Source: Nageia nagi (taxonomy: Eukaryota > Pinophyta). Taken from it: a DNA stretch of 64,000 nucleotides. The notes under the pieces are model-generated. The model had not been told where the DNA came from. It made no database searches and saw only the letters and a program-made list of their open reading frames with translations. Every line of letters starts with the position of its first letter. Position 1 is the stretch's first letter. Below are positions 44,401-55,933 of this stretch, one piece after another. Location: the NCBI GenBank assembly GCA_050084985.1, contig JBITNC010000001.1:75020001-75084000 (forward strand). Direction: 5' to 3'. The translations under genes were made by a program, and so were the position numbers.

Positions 44401-45130
44401 CCAAGGAATGACTATAAGGCCTTCTTGTTAGAGGGGAGTGGCAATGCCTCTAGCCTTTACTCTATCTAGATAAATTGCTAGTCCCTATTTTGAGATAATG
44501 TGGCCAAGTAGCTTTCCTTGGTTGACCATAAAAATTGATTTTTTTGGGTTGATTGAAATGCCAAACTTCATACATTTTTTAAAGACTAATCTTAGATGTT
44601 CTAGGTGATCACTTCTACTTCTAGAAAAAATAGTGATATCATCTAGATAGCTCAATAATCTTATTTATTAGCTCATCAAATGCATGATCCATGGTTCTTT
44701 GAAAAGTAGCTCTTGCATTAAAAATACCAAATGACATCCTTTGAAAAGCAAATGTTCTCCATTTAGTTGTAAAATTTATTTTGAACTAATCCTCATCCTT
44801 TATCCAAATCTAGTTAAATCTTGAGTAACCATCGATCATTAAAAAATAGCAAGCTTTAGCTATTGTATGCAAGATTTGCTACATAGGTGGGAGAGGATAA
44901 TTATCTTTCAAGGACACTTTATTCAAACTTCTAAAATCAATGTAGAGTCTGATTTCTCTATTTTTTTTCTTACAGGAACTAAATTTGTAACCCAAGAAGA
45001 ATGCTTAATAGGATAAATGATTTTTGAATCAAGGAGTTTGATTAACTCCTATTTCATATCTTCTTCCATTTTTAGATTTACGGGTCTCTACTTTTACTTA
45101 TATGGTTTAGCATCTGGCTCAAGTTTTATT
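44400..45130 (-). pseudogene. Element D reverse transcriptase remnant
   Basis: On the minus strand LDDITIFSRSRSDHLEHLRL and CMKFGISINPKKSIF with GKLLGHIISK are readable near 44660-44480. A second frame gives the fingers/palm blocks near 45000-44750. The style (YLDDITIFS, LNPKKS) is that of the Tat/Athila branch. Stops and frameshifts show that it is inactive. Confidence 0.85.
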
Positions 45131-45560
45131 GTGTGTTGGATGATATTTTTGTCATATGTCTTAACATCATCATAAATCCAAGCAATCACCTAGGAAAACT
45201 CATGATAAATTTGAGACATAGTAGCCTTTTTGTCATAGAACACTATGAACCAAGTTTCACATATTTATTGAGCTCTTCCTCTAGCTCAACATAATTTTCC
45301 TTTAAGATGATTAAAGATTTGGCCTTTAGGATATCTTTTGAATCAAATAATATTTCAAAAGAGAGCAATCCTTTTGGTATTACATTATTTCTAAGTTGAA
45401 TGACATCTGATTCTTGGAAATAATCAAGCATTTCTTGCATACCAAAAGTGTGAACCATTGCTTGATCTATAAGGAAATTGATAATATGCTCATCAAAGTC
45501 AAATACCTACCAAAAGTTTGCAACATTAGGTACTAAATGTCTACACTAAACTTTGACTCC
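45131..45560 (-). pseudogene. Element D linker between aRNH and RT
   Basis: An open frame 45458-45243 (MVHTFGMQEMLDYFQESDVIQLRN...) joins the extra RNase H with RT. It is Leu/Glu-rich and corresponds in position to the linker before RT in other Tat polyproteins. No domain is recognised. Confidence 0.6.
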
Positions 45561-45599
45561 AAGAGTTCCTCTTTTATGATGAGTAGGAGCTACTTAGTT

Positions 45600-45960
45600 G
45601 TGCTTTCTAAATATATATATATAATTGATAGCCAAAAATGATTCCAATAAGTCCCACACTCTATTCTTGTAGGTATTCAAATAATGGTGCTTTGCACTGA
45701 TCTAATTTTTGACTTGCTTGATGACCAATTCAGAATCATCATGAATAATTAGGCATCTAATACCTAAATTGATTACTTTAGAAAACCCTAAATAAAGGGC
45801 TTCATATTTAACAACATTTTTTGTACAAGTTCATGTGAATGAAAAGGAGAATCTTTTAGTAGCCCCTTTGGGAGATTTGAGGACAACTCCAGCTCTACAT
45901 CTATGTCTGCATCAAGAACCATCAAAATACATCATCCATACCTTGTGTTCTTTATCAATA
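45600..45960 (-). pseudogene. Element D archaeal-type RNase H located before RT
   Basis: On the minus strand WMMYFDGS (first catalytic Asp, about 45938-45915) is followed by AGVVLKSPKGATKRFSFSF. Then come NVVKYEALYLGFSKVINLGI (catalytic Glu) and HDDSELVIKQVKN (second Asp), ending YKNRVWDLLESF near 45630. These are the standard blocks of the extra RNase H of Tat elements. Here they lie between protease (46.5 kb) and RT (45.1 kb), not after the RT-linked RNase H. Only TAG-type stops at Gln/Trp-like positions break it. Confidence 0.82.
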
Positions 45961-45974
45961 GTAATTAAGATTGG

Positions 45975-46560
45975 CTAAACTTTTTCATATAGATAATAAT
46001 TGTCCATGCTAGCATCTATAACCTGATAATTTAGATCATTTATTGATAGAACTTTGGTTGTTAATAGTGATTCCCTTAGTGTGTCACTTTCAAATATATC
46101 CACTTGTTTTGGATCATTCATGCAATTTACTTCATTGATCCTCTTGAGATAGATAATATTAGTGCCTTCATTTAGAATTTTCATCTATTTATTTTGAAAG
46201 AGAAGTAGAATATGACTCTAATCTAAGGCTAGGTACCCTCCCAATTTAGCAATAAATTCTCTAGAAAGATAAATTTTGAATAATAATGGAAGATCAAGTA
46301 CAATAATATCTTAGATAATACTAATATCAAGGAAGGCATTCAAGGTTATTTGAACACTTTTAACACTACCAACAACATCTACTAAGGAAGAATCCAACTG
46401 TATGATATCGTCAATGCATCTTGTAATATACAATTTCATTTCATCTGCAATAGCTTTAGGGATAATAGTTATAGTAGCTTTAGTACCAATCATACAATTA
46501 TTTACTACCTAGCCTTCTAATCTCAAGGATAAATACAAAGGTGAGGGTCTTGCTATACCT
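45975..46560 (-). pseudogene. Element D aspartic protease remnant
   Basis: The frame 46493-46311 begins near VNNCMIGTKATITIIPKAIADEM. This aligns with the protease active-site block, but the D-[ST]-G-A motif reads GTKA, so the catalytic Asp is lost. An open stretch at 46184-45975 continues towards the RNase H. Confidence 0.7.
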
Positions 46561-47199
46561 ATTGGAGCTAGAGAGACAAGTTCAAATACAACATAGATAG
46601 GATTTTCTTCATTTGTCCTCTTTTTACTATTTCTTAATTTTAAAGCTTCTTGTAGAAGATCTAATTAACCTAGTATCTTTAATACATCAAATATTATCAT
46701 CCTAGAAGGAGTTTTGTTTAATTCTTCTACAAATATTATAGCATATGGGATGGAATTACTTGGATCTACTTGTTGATGTGTTCTAAAATGTTGAATAGCT
46801 TTTTCTTTATGATAATTAGTGAAGAAAGGATATCTCAATGCATCAAGTCTTTTTATTCAAAACTTATTTTCTTATTACAATTGGGTTTGTTTCACCTAGG
46901 GCACTAGTACCTAGGTTTGATAGAATAGCACCTGGACTTGTCAAAATAGTACCTGAGTTAAAAAGTACTTGATGATGTTGGTTCTAAGATTAAGCTAAGG
47001 GAGTCTTAGCTTTCTTAGGTTCAAGTTGGGCTTGAGTGGGATATCAATACTACTAAGTGGCTTGAGGTTGCTATGGAGCTACTAAATAAGTTGCTCTAGT
47101 TTGAACATAATTTACCTATTCTCTAGCATATCTTGGAACCCAAAAGTTGACCATTATGAGGTTAATAGTAAGAATTGAAGCAAGTTCTACCATCTGGTC

Positions 47200-48480
47200 A
47201 GAATGTAACCCTAAATACTAATGTTGATATACCATGCATGAATCTAGAAAATGAGAAGCTAAACATGGTGGACACCATTCCATAATTCCCAAAGTAGCAC
47301 TATTTGTAGCACTAGTTATAATAGAATTCTTAATTATTTTATAAGGATTAGACTATTCTAGTTAATTGACCTTAGGCTAGAATCTTGGTTAATATTGATT
47401 ATCATATCTTCTATAGTTGAAACCATGATTCTACCTTTCTTGTAAAGTGAACTTATTGGATATATTTTTTATACTTATCTCCAACTACCTTATCATCTTC
47501 TCTTCTTGAGATTTAGGTTCAGTAGCATTACTTATGGATGCAATATCAGGTAATGCTAGTAGCTAATTTTGAATAGTAGGCTTAGAAGGAGGTGGTAAGA
47601 CTAGGACTCCAAGGTGACCTATTTGAGAAGTTTACTTAGAAGGTAAACTTGAAAATACAAGCATGATTATTCTGGGTTGCATTTTACCAAAGGACACCAA
47701 AGTATGTTTTGGAATCTTTGCTATCTAGTAAACATTTAAGAATGTATCTCTTGACATAAAAATAAGGATATTGAGATCAGGAAGAAAAAAAATTTAGTAA
47801 TATACCAAAGCTTGAGTATTTTTTGGTCTAATCTTTGTTGGTATGGATTTCCATATTCTTTCAAATTTGATATTAAAATTATTAATAGATTCATATGAAT
47901 GTCTCTTGATACATGCTATGAGGTTAAGAAACATGTTACCATTGCCATCTATAGAAAATCTTTTAATCAAGGCCTGACACAACTCTCCCCATGCATTTAT
48001 AGATTAGGGGGTGAGAGTTATGAACCACTCAACTACTTTGCCTTCAAAAGAGTGTGATAGTAACCTTGTCATCATAGTTTCATCAGGCAATGTCAAAGCT
48101 TGAAACCAACAATTATACATCTTGATAGTGCTTGTATGGCATATTTTTAGAGAGATCATACTTAGGAAAAAATTTAAAAGCTACTTGAGGTATAGGTAGT
48201 GAATTAGTAGCTACAACTAAAGGATGATTATTATTCTAGGTAAGAAAATCTGTTGGTTGAGCCATACTTAGAGTATGTATAGGAGGCAAAGGATTTTTTG
48301 GGAATGAGTCAAATACAACTAATAAAGGTGTAGCCCTTAAAGGGATCAAAGGAGACACAACTTGAGATATGTTTCATCTAATCCTCTTATAAGGAAGTGA
48401 TAGTTCATGAAATCTAGGCTATCTAAGGGAATTTCTAGCACTACTTCTAGTTAGTCTACATTTTGGAGGTGTCAGGGTTC
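47200..48480 (-). pseudogene. Element D gag remnant
   Basis: WFQALTLPDETMMTRLLSHSF near 48110-48050 and VEWFITLTPQSINAWGELCQAL continue into an open stretch at 47982-47794 (retrotransposon gag domain). A zinc-knuckle-like CPPCLASHFLDSC lies near 47275. Several stops interrupt the frame. It would form the particle for D's unusually long RNA. Confidence 0.8.
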
Positions 48481-48648
48481 AAAAAATTTGACTAGTTGCC
48501 AACAGAGTCACCAATAAGGTTACAAAAATCTTATAATATTAAAGGATCAATTTGATAACCCACTAGATGAGGTTATCAAGCCTAACAATGCCCATTAAAT
48601 ATAAAATTTAGCTAGTTTCATTGAGCATGCCAAAAATAAATTGGCTAA
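48481..48648 (-). other. Element D leader between 5' LTR and gag
   Basis: About 130 bp downstream (minus direction) of the LTR end lies TTGGTGACTCTGTTGGCAAC (48520-48495), a PBS-like sequence common near the start of Ty3 elements. Directly at the LTR end I see no clear tRNA complement, so the PBS assignment is open. Confidence 0.45.
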
Positions 48649-50624
48649 TATTGATCAGTAAAGCGTAACCTCAAGGGTTTGGTTTAGTCATGTTTTCCAC
48701 TTTTTGTAATAGTAGGTTCCTTGAAAGAGCAAAAGATGGTGGAATGCACTTATGTTGGTTTTTTTCTCAATATTTGATTTATAAGTCAAATCCTATCTAT
48801 ATTTAAGGTTAAAAGTAATAGGAAAGGAATAAAAAGATGAAGAGTTACAAGAAAGAGATAAGCAAATAAATAACTAAAATAGAAAATTTACAACCTAGGC
48901 ATGCAGCATAGGTAGTAATCCATAGCTAATATTAAGAATAGCAGACTCTCTCATACTTGAGGTCTCATAATCACAATACATAGCCATAATTTGAAGAAAA
49001 CATTCCACACATAACATTCACAAAAGCAATAACAACCACTTTGTTGTAAGAGGGTAAAGCATTATCTATTTGCATTATCATATGTAAATTACTTTTATAG
49101 ATTAGGGTAAATTTGCTAAAATGTTTGACTTTCTTAATTTCTAAAAACTAGCTATTTATACAACTTTTCCCTCTTTTGGGTGGTTGGATCTCATTAATGT
49201 ACATTACTACTAGCATTGAATGAAACAACTACAACAGCATTATTTACATTAATGCTATAATTATGCTAGATTATACAATGAACAAGTACTAATCAACATG
49301 AACTATTTAGAGATTTGTAACTTTTGGCTAGCTATGTTCATAGAGTTGCAATCTTTCTAACATTTTATTAACTGCTCCTTCCTCGACCATGTAGTTGATT
49401 GAATATAACATTGTTGCTGATTGAAGGTAGCACTATAGCTAATTGAGAGTAGCATTGTAGTTGATTTAGTAGTTATTTAATTGCACACTAATTGGTATGA
49501 TTTGGTTGTATGCTTTATCAACCATTATCTGCTTCTTTGCAATCTTTATGATCTCTACTATGGATTTCAGTAATCAAAGTAATGATAGTTGGTAGACATT
49601 ATGTTCACTTGGATCAAGAAGAATTACCATTTTTATATAAAAATGAGTTGGTGTTGATATATTAATAGAGCCTTAGGCATCAAACACTTAAAATTAAATG
49701 GATCTAGGTGTTTTTTCTCATGCATTACTCTTACACTTACTTGGTAGGCTCTATGTTCTTCTTTCAAGCTCTATTGATGATCTGGTTCTTTTGAGACTTG
49801 TTTATTTTTATCAAAATTTTGACATCATCCTTCAAAATTGGTAGGCTTTTTTGATATTTTGATTCAATTAAGATTTGCTAATTTTAGCCAAAAATCATGA
49901 TGTCATCTACCAAAATTAGTGGGCTCTATAGAAATTTTGATTTCTCTAAGACTTGCTTATTTTTACCAAAATTATGTGATGTCACCTCTTGAAATCACCA
50001 AGCTCTATTGATATTATTCAAGAATCTACACCCACTACTATCTATTTTGGAGCTTGCTAATTTTGATCGAAAATTATGATGTCATCTTTCAAAATCCCTA
50101 GGCACTATTGATATTCTTCAAAAATGGAACCTTGAATATGTACAAGGTTTGGACATTTGTGCCAATAATTCCTAAAGACTCTAAGGTAATAAATATGATT
50201 ATGGGAACTTTTACATACATGAATTCTTGAGTATACTTGGCGAAGATGACATGATTCTTGAGGACTCTCAACTCCCGATCACTAAAGCATAAAAGAATAC
50301 AAAATTAACACAAGTCTTATTGACATAGCTTCTAGGTTTATATAATCCTCATGTACTAAAGAATGAAAAACCTTCTAAGTGGCTTTATTCATATAATTCC
50401 TAGGTAATAATATAAAAATGAATCCTAACACCCTAAAGAAAAAAATAAGAAGAGGGGGGATTTATGATGAAAGAATACAAAATTTTACAACTCATAAAGA
50501 TTCTAAAAGAATAATGTTCCCCTAGATACTCTTATATACATACCTCTTAGGTAGTGAAGAATGAAATAATGAAGAATAAAAAATAGAATTACCCAAATTG
50601 TGAGTGCTATTTTTAAGGAATAGA
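48649..50624 (-). repeat. Element D 5' LTR
   Basis: On + it runs from TATTGATCAGTAAAGC to AAGGAATAGA, colinear with 29896-31883. TSD ATATC follows at 50625-50629. The minus-strand first dinucleotide is TC here against TG in the partner, probably a mutation. Confidence 0.92.
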
Positions 50625-50688
50625 ATATCAAAAGCCAGAATTAATTCTAAAAGATCTTGAGATTAGTTGAAGGGGTAGATCAACTAAA

Positions 50689-51625
50689 ATGGATAATGCA
50701 AAGGAGCAATAGTTTACTATTTGTACCATGATGGATGTCCATTTTGAAAGGAGGTTTTTAGTAATGGAGAATCATTTGTTTCATTTGGCTAAGTTATTGG
50801 TTGCTAGAGCAAATGCAAATATCAATCAAAGATATCATGATGTAGTTAGAAGACCTGATTCATCATCTTCATCAAATTGAGTTCCATTGAAGGTGAAGGC
50901 CAAAGTGGACATTCCTACTTTTGGAGGAGAGGTTGATGCAGAAAAGGTGAATAATTAGTTGAAATAATTGGAGATTTATTTCCAAATTCATGTTGTTGTA
51001 AGTGATGTTGATAAAATCTTTTTTGCTAGATTAAAGATGAGTGTACATGCTTTAGTTTGGTGGGAAATACATTTAGAAACTCTTAATCATGAAAACTTAT
51101 CAAAAATATCTTCTTGGAATGAATTTAAGGAGTTGTTAAAAGATTAATTTTATCCATTAGGATATCATAACAAATAATTGATGAAATGGCAATTTTTTAG
51201 ACAACAAAGAGGCCAAAATGTTTAAGAATACACTATAAAATTTAGGAAATAAGCTACTTTGCTTGGGGATTCACTAAAAGATCCTCAAATTTTAATGAAG
51301 TACATTGAAGGTTTACATAGTCATTTGCAAAAGACTATCATGTTGTTTAATCTTACTAATGTTGATCAAGTATGTGTGCCAATGCAATACTTAGAGGAGG
51401 ATGGTAGAGCAAGGAGCCAATATGATGAATCCAAGAAGGCTTCTAATTCAAAGGGAGGACAAGAGAAAGGTAAATATCAAGATAAATGCAAAGGTAAGTA
51501 AGAAACCAAGACCATTAATATTTCAAAGAAATAAAGTGATAGTAGGCATTGTATTCATTATGATAAAGATGGTCATGTTGATGATCAATATTAGAAATTA
51601 CATCCAAAATTGCATCCATATAACA
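50689..51625 (+). pseudogene. Element C gag remnant
   Basis: ATG at 50689 opens one frame (MDNAKEQ*FTICTMMDVHF...) that can be followed to about 51500 with stops only at Gln/Trp-like codons, for example TAG at 50956 and TAA at 50965. VDIPTFGGEVDAEKVNN and WWEIHLETLNHENL belong to the gag domain. A fully open part runs 51259-51501 and ends in a Lys-rich tail. A zinc-knuckle relic CIHYDKDGHVDDQY is near 51547-51590. Element D is inserted in the leader, about 60 bp upstream. Confidence 0.85.
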
Positions 51626-51769
51626 TAAGAATAAGAAGAAAACTAATGTTATGGTTCTTATATGTGATGATATTGATGGAAGCTTAGATGTTAATGAGAA
51701 AATAAATTACTCATCCATTCAAAAGGTTGAAGAACCTCAAGACATTGAAGAATAAAGGATTCATTTATT

Positions 51770-52290
51770 CCACCTCAAAATCCAAATTAAGAAAACCAAA
51801 GTAGATTGCATTATTTATCTGGGTTCTCAAGCAAATTTGATTTTAGAGACTATGGTGAGTAATTTGGAATTAGAAACTTTCAACCATCCAAATCCATATA
51901 CTTTGGATTGGGTGCATCGCAATGCTAGTTTACAAGTCACTAAATAATGTAACTTAAAATTTTGTATTTGTGGTTGATATTGTCCCTTTAGACATTTGTG
52001 GTGTTATTCTTGGTAACCCTTATATGTGGGATAGAGATGGTATTTATTACAAAATATTGAATAAATTACAATTGGTGAAAGATGGAAAGGTATTTTTAGC
52101 AAGTGCACATAAAAATAGGAAAAAGCTACCTTTGGTCACTACCATTCAGGTAAAATATCTTGTAAATGCTTCTAAAAAGTTTGTTATGATCATGATGAAA
52201 ATAGGAGCCTTGAGTGAGGTGAATCTTATGCTATCAACGATGTGCAATAGTGACTATAGGCCATTAGCAATATGCAACAAAGAGAAATAG
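51770..52290 (+). pseudogene. Element C protease remnant
   Basis: VDCIIYLGSQANLILETMV near 51801 aligns with the D-S-G-S/A active-site block, but the motif reads LGS, so the Asp is not seen. VVDIVPLDICGVILGNPYMWDRDG near 51970-52040 is the C-terminal ILG motif of chromovirus proteases, in a different frame. Confidence 0.78.
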
Positions 52291-52429
52291 ATGTAGAATT
52301 TGGTTTGGGACTTTACTAACTTAGTTGTAAAACCATAGGGACTACCTCTTATGCAAGATATACAACATCATATTCAATTTTTACCTGATGCTTCATTGTC
52401 TAACATAACTTTGTATTAGTAATTAGTTT

Positions 52430-53130
52430 TAGAGCAAGGGGAGACAAGGAGGCAAATTTAGGAGTTGGTTGATCAAGGTGTGATCAAACCAAGTACATCT
52501 CTATGTGGATCACCTATTATTTTGGTTCTCAAGAAGAATCAAACTTGGAGAATGTGCATTGAGTATAGAGCACTAAACAAAATCACCATAAAAAATTGTT
52601 ATCCTTTACCTTAGATAGATGATCTTTTGGATCAATTCCAAGGGGAATGATTTTTTATAAAAATGGACTTGAGTAGTGGATATCACCAAGTTAGAATCAA
52701 GGAGGAGAAAATTTGGAAAACTACTCTTAAGACAAGACAAGGCCTATTTGAGTGGCTTGTTTTGCCATTTGGTTTATGCAATGCACCAACCATTTTTATG
52801 AGGGTAATGAATGATATACTTCATCCATTTATTGATTCTTTTATAATTGTATACTTGGATGATATTCTTATTTATAGTTCTACTTGGGAAGAACATTTTG
52901 TTTATCTTACACAAGTGTTTTAAAATTTGCATAGGGAGAAGTTGTTATTGAAATATTCAAAATGTCAGTTTGGCAAAGAGTCTTTCATGTATTTGGGCCA
53001 TGTTATTGGTCATGGACAACTTAAGATAGATCCTAGTAAAGTAAGTACTATATTCGATTGGCCAAGGCCATCTAATGTAATTGAAGTAAGGATTTTCTTA
53101 GGTGTTTTCTAATATTTAAGAAGTTTATTG
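52430..53130 (+). pseudogene. Element C reverse transcriptase remnant
   Basis: The frame contains [21 protein letters not shown] and [16 protein letters not shown], then a TAG at 52612 in [24 protein letters not shown] starts at 52663, followed by [17 protein letters not shown] and the catalytic [11 protein letters not shown] near 52843-52880. GHVIGHGQLKIDPSKV and WPRPSNVIEVRIFLG close the thumb. The catalytic residues are intact but four stops interrupt it. Confidence 0.92.
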
Positions 53131-53239
53131 TTAATTTTTCTCATATTTCTTCACCTTTACATGATATAACTAGAAAGAGGTATGTTTTCCAATGGGGAAA
53201 ATAACAAAAAACATCTTTTAACAATTTGAAGCAAAATAT

Positions 53240-53620
53240 TATTAATGCAACTATGCTAGCACTTCCTAATTTGCAAAACCCATTTGAAGTGGAGACTAAT
53301 GCAAGTGACTATGCCATAGGAGTCATTTTGTTACAAGAAGGTAAACCAACTTGCTATTTTGAATTATCCTACTTATAATAAGGAAATGTATGCATTGGTT
53401 CAAGTTGTTAAAAAGTGGAAATATTACTTAATTAGAAAAGAAACAATCATTCATATTGATCATAAACTATTAAATTATTTACAAACTCAATCAAAATTGC
53501 AACAAACTAAACACCATATATGGATGAGTTTTCTACAATAATTTCATCTAGTGATTAAGTATAAGAAAGGAACATAGAATAAGATTGCTAACATGCTTTA
53601 TATGCCACCTATAACTACAA
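53240..53620 (+). pseudogene. Element C RNase H remnant
   Basis: FEVETNASDYAIGVILLQ near 53285-53340 carries the first Asp (in NASD). After a frameshift at about 53355, YNKEMYALVQVVKKWKYYL (Glu) and IIHIDHKLLNYLQTQSKLQQ (Asp) follow. FHLVIKYKKGT and NKIANMLYMPP end the domain. Confidence 0.88.
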
Positions 53621-53869
53621 ATTCCACATCATCAGTGGTAGGCAGTACTGACTGTGGATCATTAGCAGTATACAAATAGGGTCCAATGAGTTCCCTCTCA
53701 ATGTTAAAATTTTTTCCTTTTCTATCTAAGTCATTTTTAGAGGCATATGTGCAAGATACTAACTTTGGAGAGGTGTATGAGTAGTTGTATTCATCTAGGT
53801 CTAAGTATAAGAGTTTGTATGAATTTAATTTGTAAAATGGACTTCTTTATCATCTTAATGCATTATGTG

Positions 53870-54900
53870 TACCTATAGGTGAAAGGAATGGATTGATTAG
53901 AGAAGCACATACTTCAAATATTATAAGACTTTTTGGGGTTGGAAAGACATTGTACAATTTGTAAAGGTATGTATATTTGCCAAAGATGCAAGATCAAGTT
54001 GCCAAGTATATAAGGGGTAGTTCTTTGTGTTGCATTAATAAGCCAAGTAACAAGAAATTGGGTTTGTATCAACCACTTCCAGTACCTTCACATCCATAAC
54101 AGTGTATCTCAATGGATTTTATGGGAGGATTGCCTATGAATAAGAAAAGTCATGACTATTCATTTGTTATTATGCATAGATTTAGCAAGTTGTGTGTTTT
54201 GATTCCATGTAAAAAGATTATAATAAGAAAAGATGTTGCAAATTTATTCTTTTCTCATATTTGGGTTCATTTTGGATTGCCTAATTCCATTGTTTTAGAT
54301 AGAGATAGTAGATTTTTGTACAAGTTTTGGACATATTTATGTGAAAATATGGACATAAGGTTGAAGAGAAGTATTGCATTTCATCCTCAAATGTATGGAT
54401 AAACTAAGGTGGTAAATAGGATAGTAGTTTAGCTCTTGAAGGGGTTATTGTGGCAAACATCTTAGGTCTTGGGATGAACATCTTGAATATATCCAACATT
54501 CATATAATAGGGCAATTCATTCTATCATTAATAAGAGTCCTTTTGAGACTTGTTTTGGTTATTTGCCACATTCATGTTTTGATTGTGTGTTTGGGAAGTA
54601 GAAGAATGAAGAAGATTCATTTTAGAAAGAGGAAAAGTAAGCTAAAAAAATTTATTGAGAAGATTAAACAAACTCATTTGAAATCCCAAGAGCAACTTGG
54701 GACAAGCCAAGACAAGTACAAGATGAGACATGAAAAACATAGAGCTGACCATAAGTTTCATGTGGGAGACCATGTTTGGTTGCATCTTAGTAAGGAGAGG
54801 TTGCAAGGACAAGCCAAGAAGAAGCCTATAAGGTATGGACCATTTGAGATTATGGAGCAAGTTAGAATGCTTTTATTGGATCTTCCAACATATATGAACA
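53870..54900 (+). pseudogene. Element C integrase remnant with GPF module
   Basis: Core: CISMDFMGGLPM (first Asp, 54106-54140), FGLPNSIVLDRDSRFLYKFW (second Asp, near 54270-54330) and HPQMYG*TKVVNR, where the Glu is replaced by Val. A frameshift follows near 54430. The C-terminal part has YKMRHEKHRADHKFHVGDHVWL and RYGPFEIMEQV near 54830-54865, the chromovirus GPY/F module. Confidence 0.88.
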
Positions 54901-55197
54901 CTATTCAATTCTAAATCTTGAGCATTTAAAATTGTATAAGCCATCTATGTTGATTGAAGATGAAGTAGATTCAAATCATATTTTACCATCTCTTGATGAC
55001 TTAACTTCTAATACTATTGATGAAGTCAAGGAGGATTCTATATTGCAAAAGAAGGTTCATGCTACAAGCAGAGGTGAGACAAAGTTATGGTTGGTTGGAT
55101 TGAAAGGATAGAAGCCTAATAAAGCTAGGTGGATGGATAGGTCTAGATTTGGGGAGTTTTATCCTCATCTATGCATTTATGAGGCCAAATGCTTCTC
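54901..55197 (+). pseudogene. Element C polyprotein C-terminal tail, chromodomain-like relic
   Basis: Downstream of GPF the frame ends in KLWLVGLKGQKPNKARWMDR near 55083-55140. Its W-V-KG...W spacing recalls a chromodomain (YLVKWKG...W) without the usual aromatic cage. It could be a diverged chromodomain or simply the conserved tail of this family. Confidence 0.45.
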
Positions 55198-55210
55198 CAC
55201 TAGGGAGGTG
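55198..55210 (+). other. Element C polypurine tract
   Basis: CACTAGGGAGGTG immediately before the 3' LTR; the AGGGAGG core is typical of plant Ty3 elements. Confidence 0.8.
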
Positions 55211-55928
55211 TGATCTGAATTAGATCATGTCAAGTTATCTTTTAAGAGAAATACTCATTCTAAAGGCATATGTGCTTAGAGATAAATTGAAGGTTAAAAT
55301 CTAGAGTTGTTTAGCATTCAATTTTAGGCCACTAATGGTGTGCAAATTACTACTTTTAGGCTGTTAACAACCTACATCTTGATGAGTCAGTAGGGAAAAT
55401 CAAAGAGACATTGATGTATTAGATAAATGAGATAATTCAATGCTTATAGTCAATGTTTCCAAGGTATTTCCAAGCTTATTTAAGAGCATGCTACTCTCTT
55501 TGATTGATATGAGAATTTTGGAGAGTTTAGTGTTTTAGGATTGTAGGATTTGAAGGAAGACCAAGAGTCATTCCAAAGTTTGTAGTTATGAGATTATTTT
55601 CTTCTTACTATAGAAAATTGTTGTAATTGTAAGAAATTGTATTGCCATTGTGTTGATGGTATTTCTCTATACATGTTATATTATAGTGTCCATATATAAT
55701 GAGAAGAGAAGGTTCTAATTCTATGTTGGATTAGCCCACATTGGGTGAACTAGGGTAAAATCATGATGTTGATCTTGTTGTGTGTTTGAGATTAGTATTT
55801 TATGAATTACATTATGTAAATTTCAAATTTATATGCAATTGTATGATCTCATAATGGTGAATGTATTTTCATTTGAATCTGTAAGTGAGGATCCAAGTAT
55901 GCTACAAGCATCTGGTGGTTATGAATGA
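55211..55928 (+). repeat. Element C 3' LTR
   Basis: 718 bp, colinear with 29078-29798. TSD CCATA follows at 55929-55933, after which element B continues. Confidence 0.93.
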
Positions 55929-55933
55929 CCATA

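Larger units (their letters stand above)
29896..50624 (-). mobile_element. Element D: large Tat-like Ty3/gypsy retrotransposon inserted in C, split by E
   Basis: LTRs of 1,988 bp (29896-31883) and 1,976 bp (48649-50624) are flanked by the TSD ATATC (29891-29895 and 50625-50629). Without E the element is about 14.5 kb. Minus-strand order is 5' LTR, gag, PR, an archaeal-type RNase H, RT, Ty3-type RNase H, integrase, a long extra ORF and the 3' LTR. The aRNH before RT and the 3' ORF are both unusual. LTRs differ at about 13% by eye in the first 340 bp, mostly transitions. All frames carry stops. Confidence 0.93.
29078..55928 (+). mobile_element. Element C: chromovirus-type Ty3/gypsy retrotransposon inserted in B, split by D
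   Basis: LTRs at 29078-29798 and 55211-55928 are flanked by the perfect TSD CCATA (29073-29077 and 55929-55933). A PBS matching initiator tRNA-Met and a polypurine tract are present. Without D it is about 6.1 kb, normal for a chromovirus. RT with SGYHQVR (not SGYNQI) and YLDD, plus a GPF module, place it in the chromovirus branch. Domain order is gag, PR, RT, RH, IN. It is dead, with about 20% LTR difference by eye in the first 250 bp. Confidence 0.95.
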
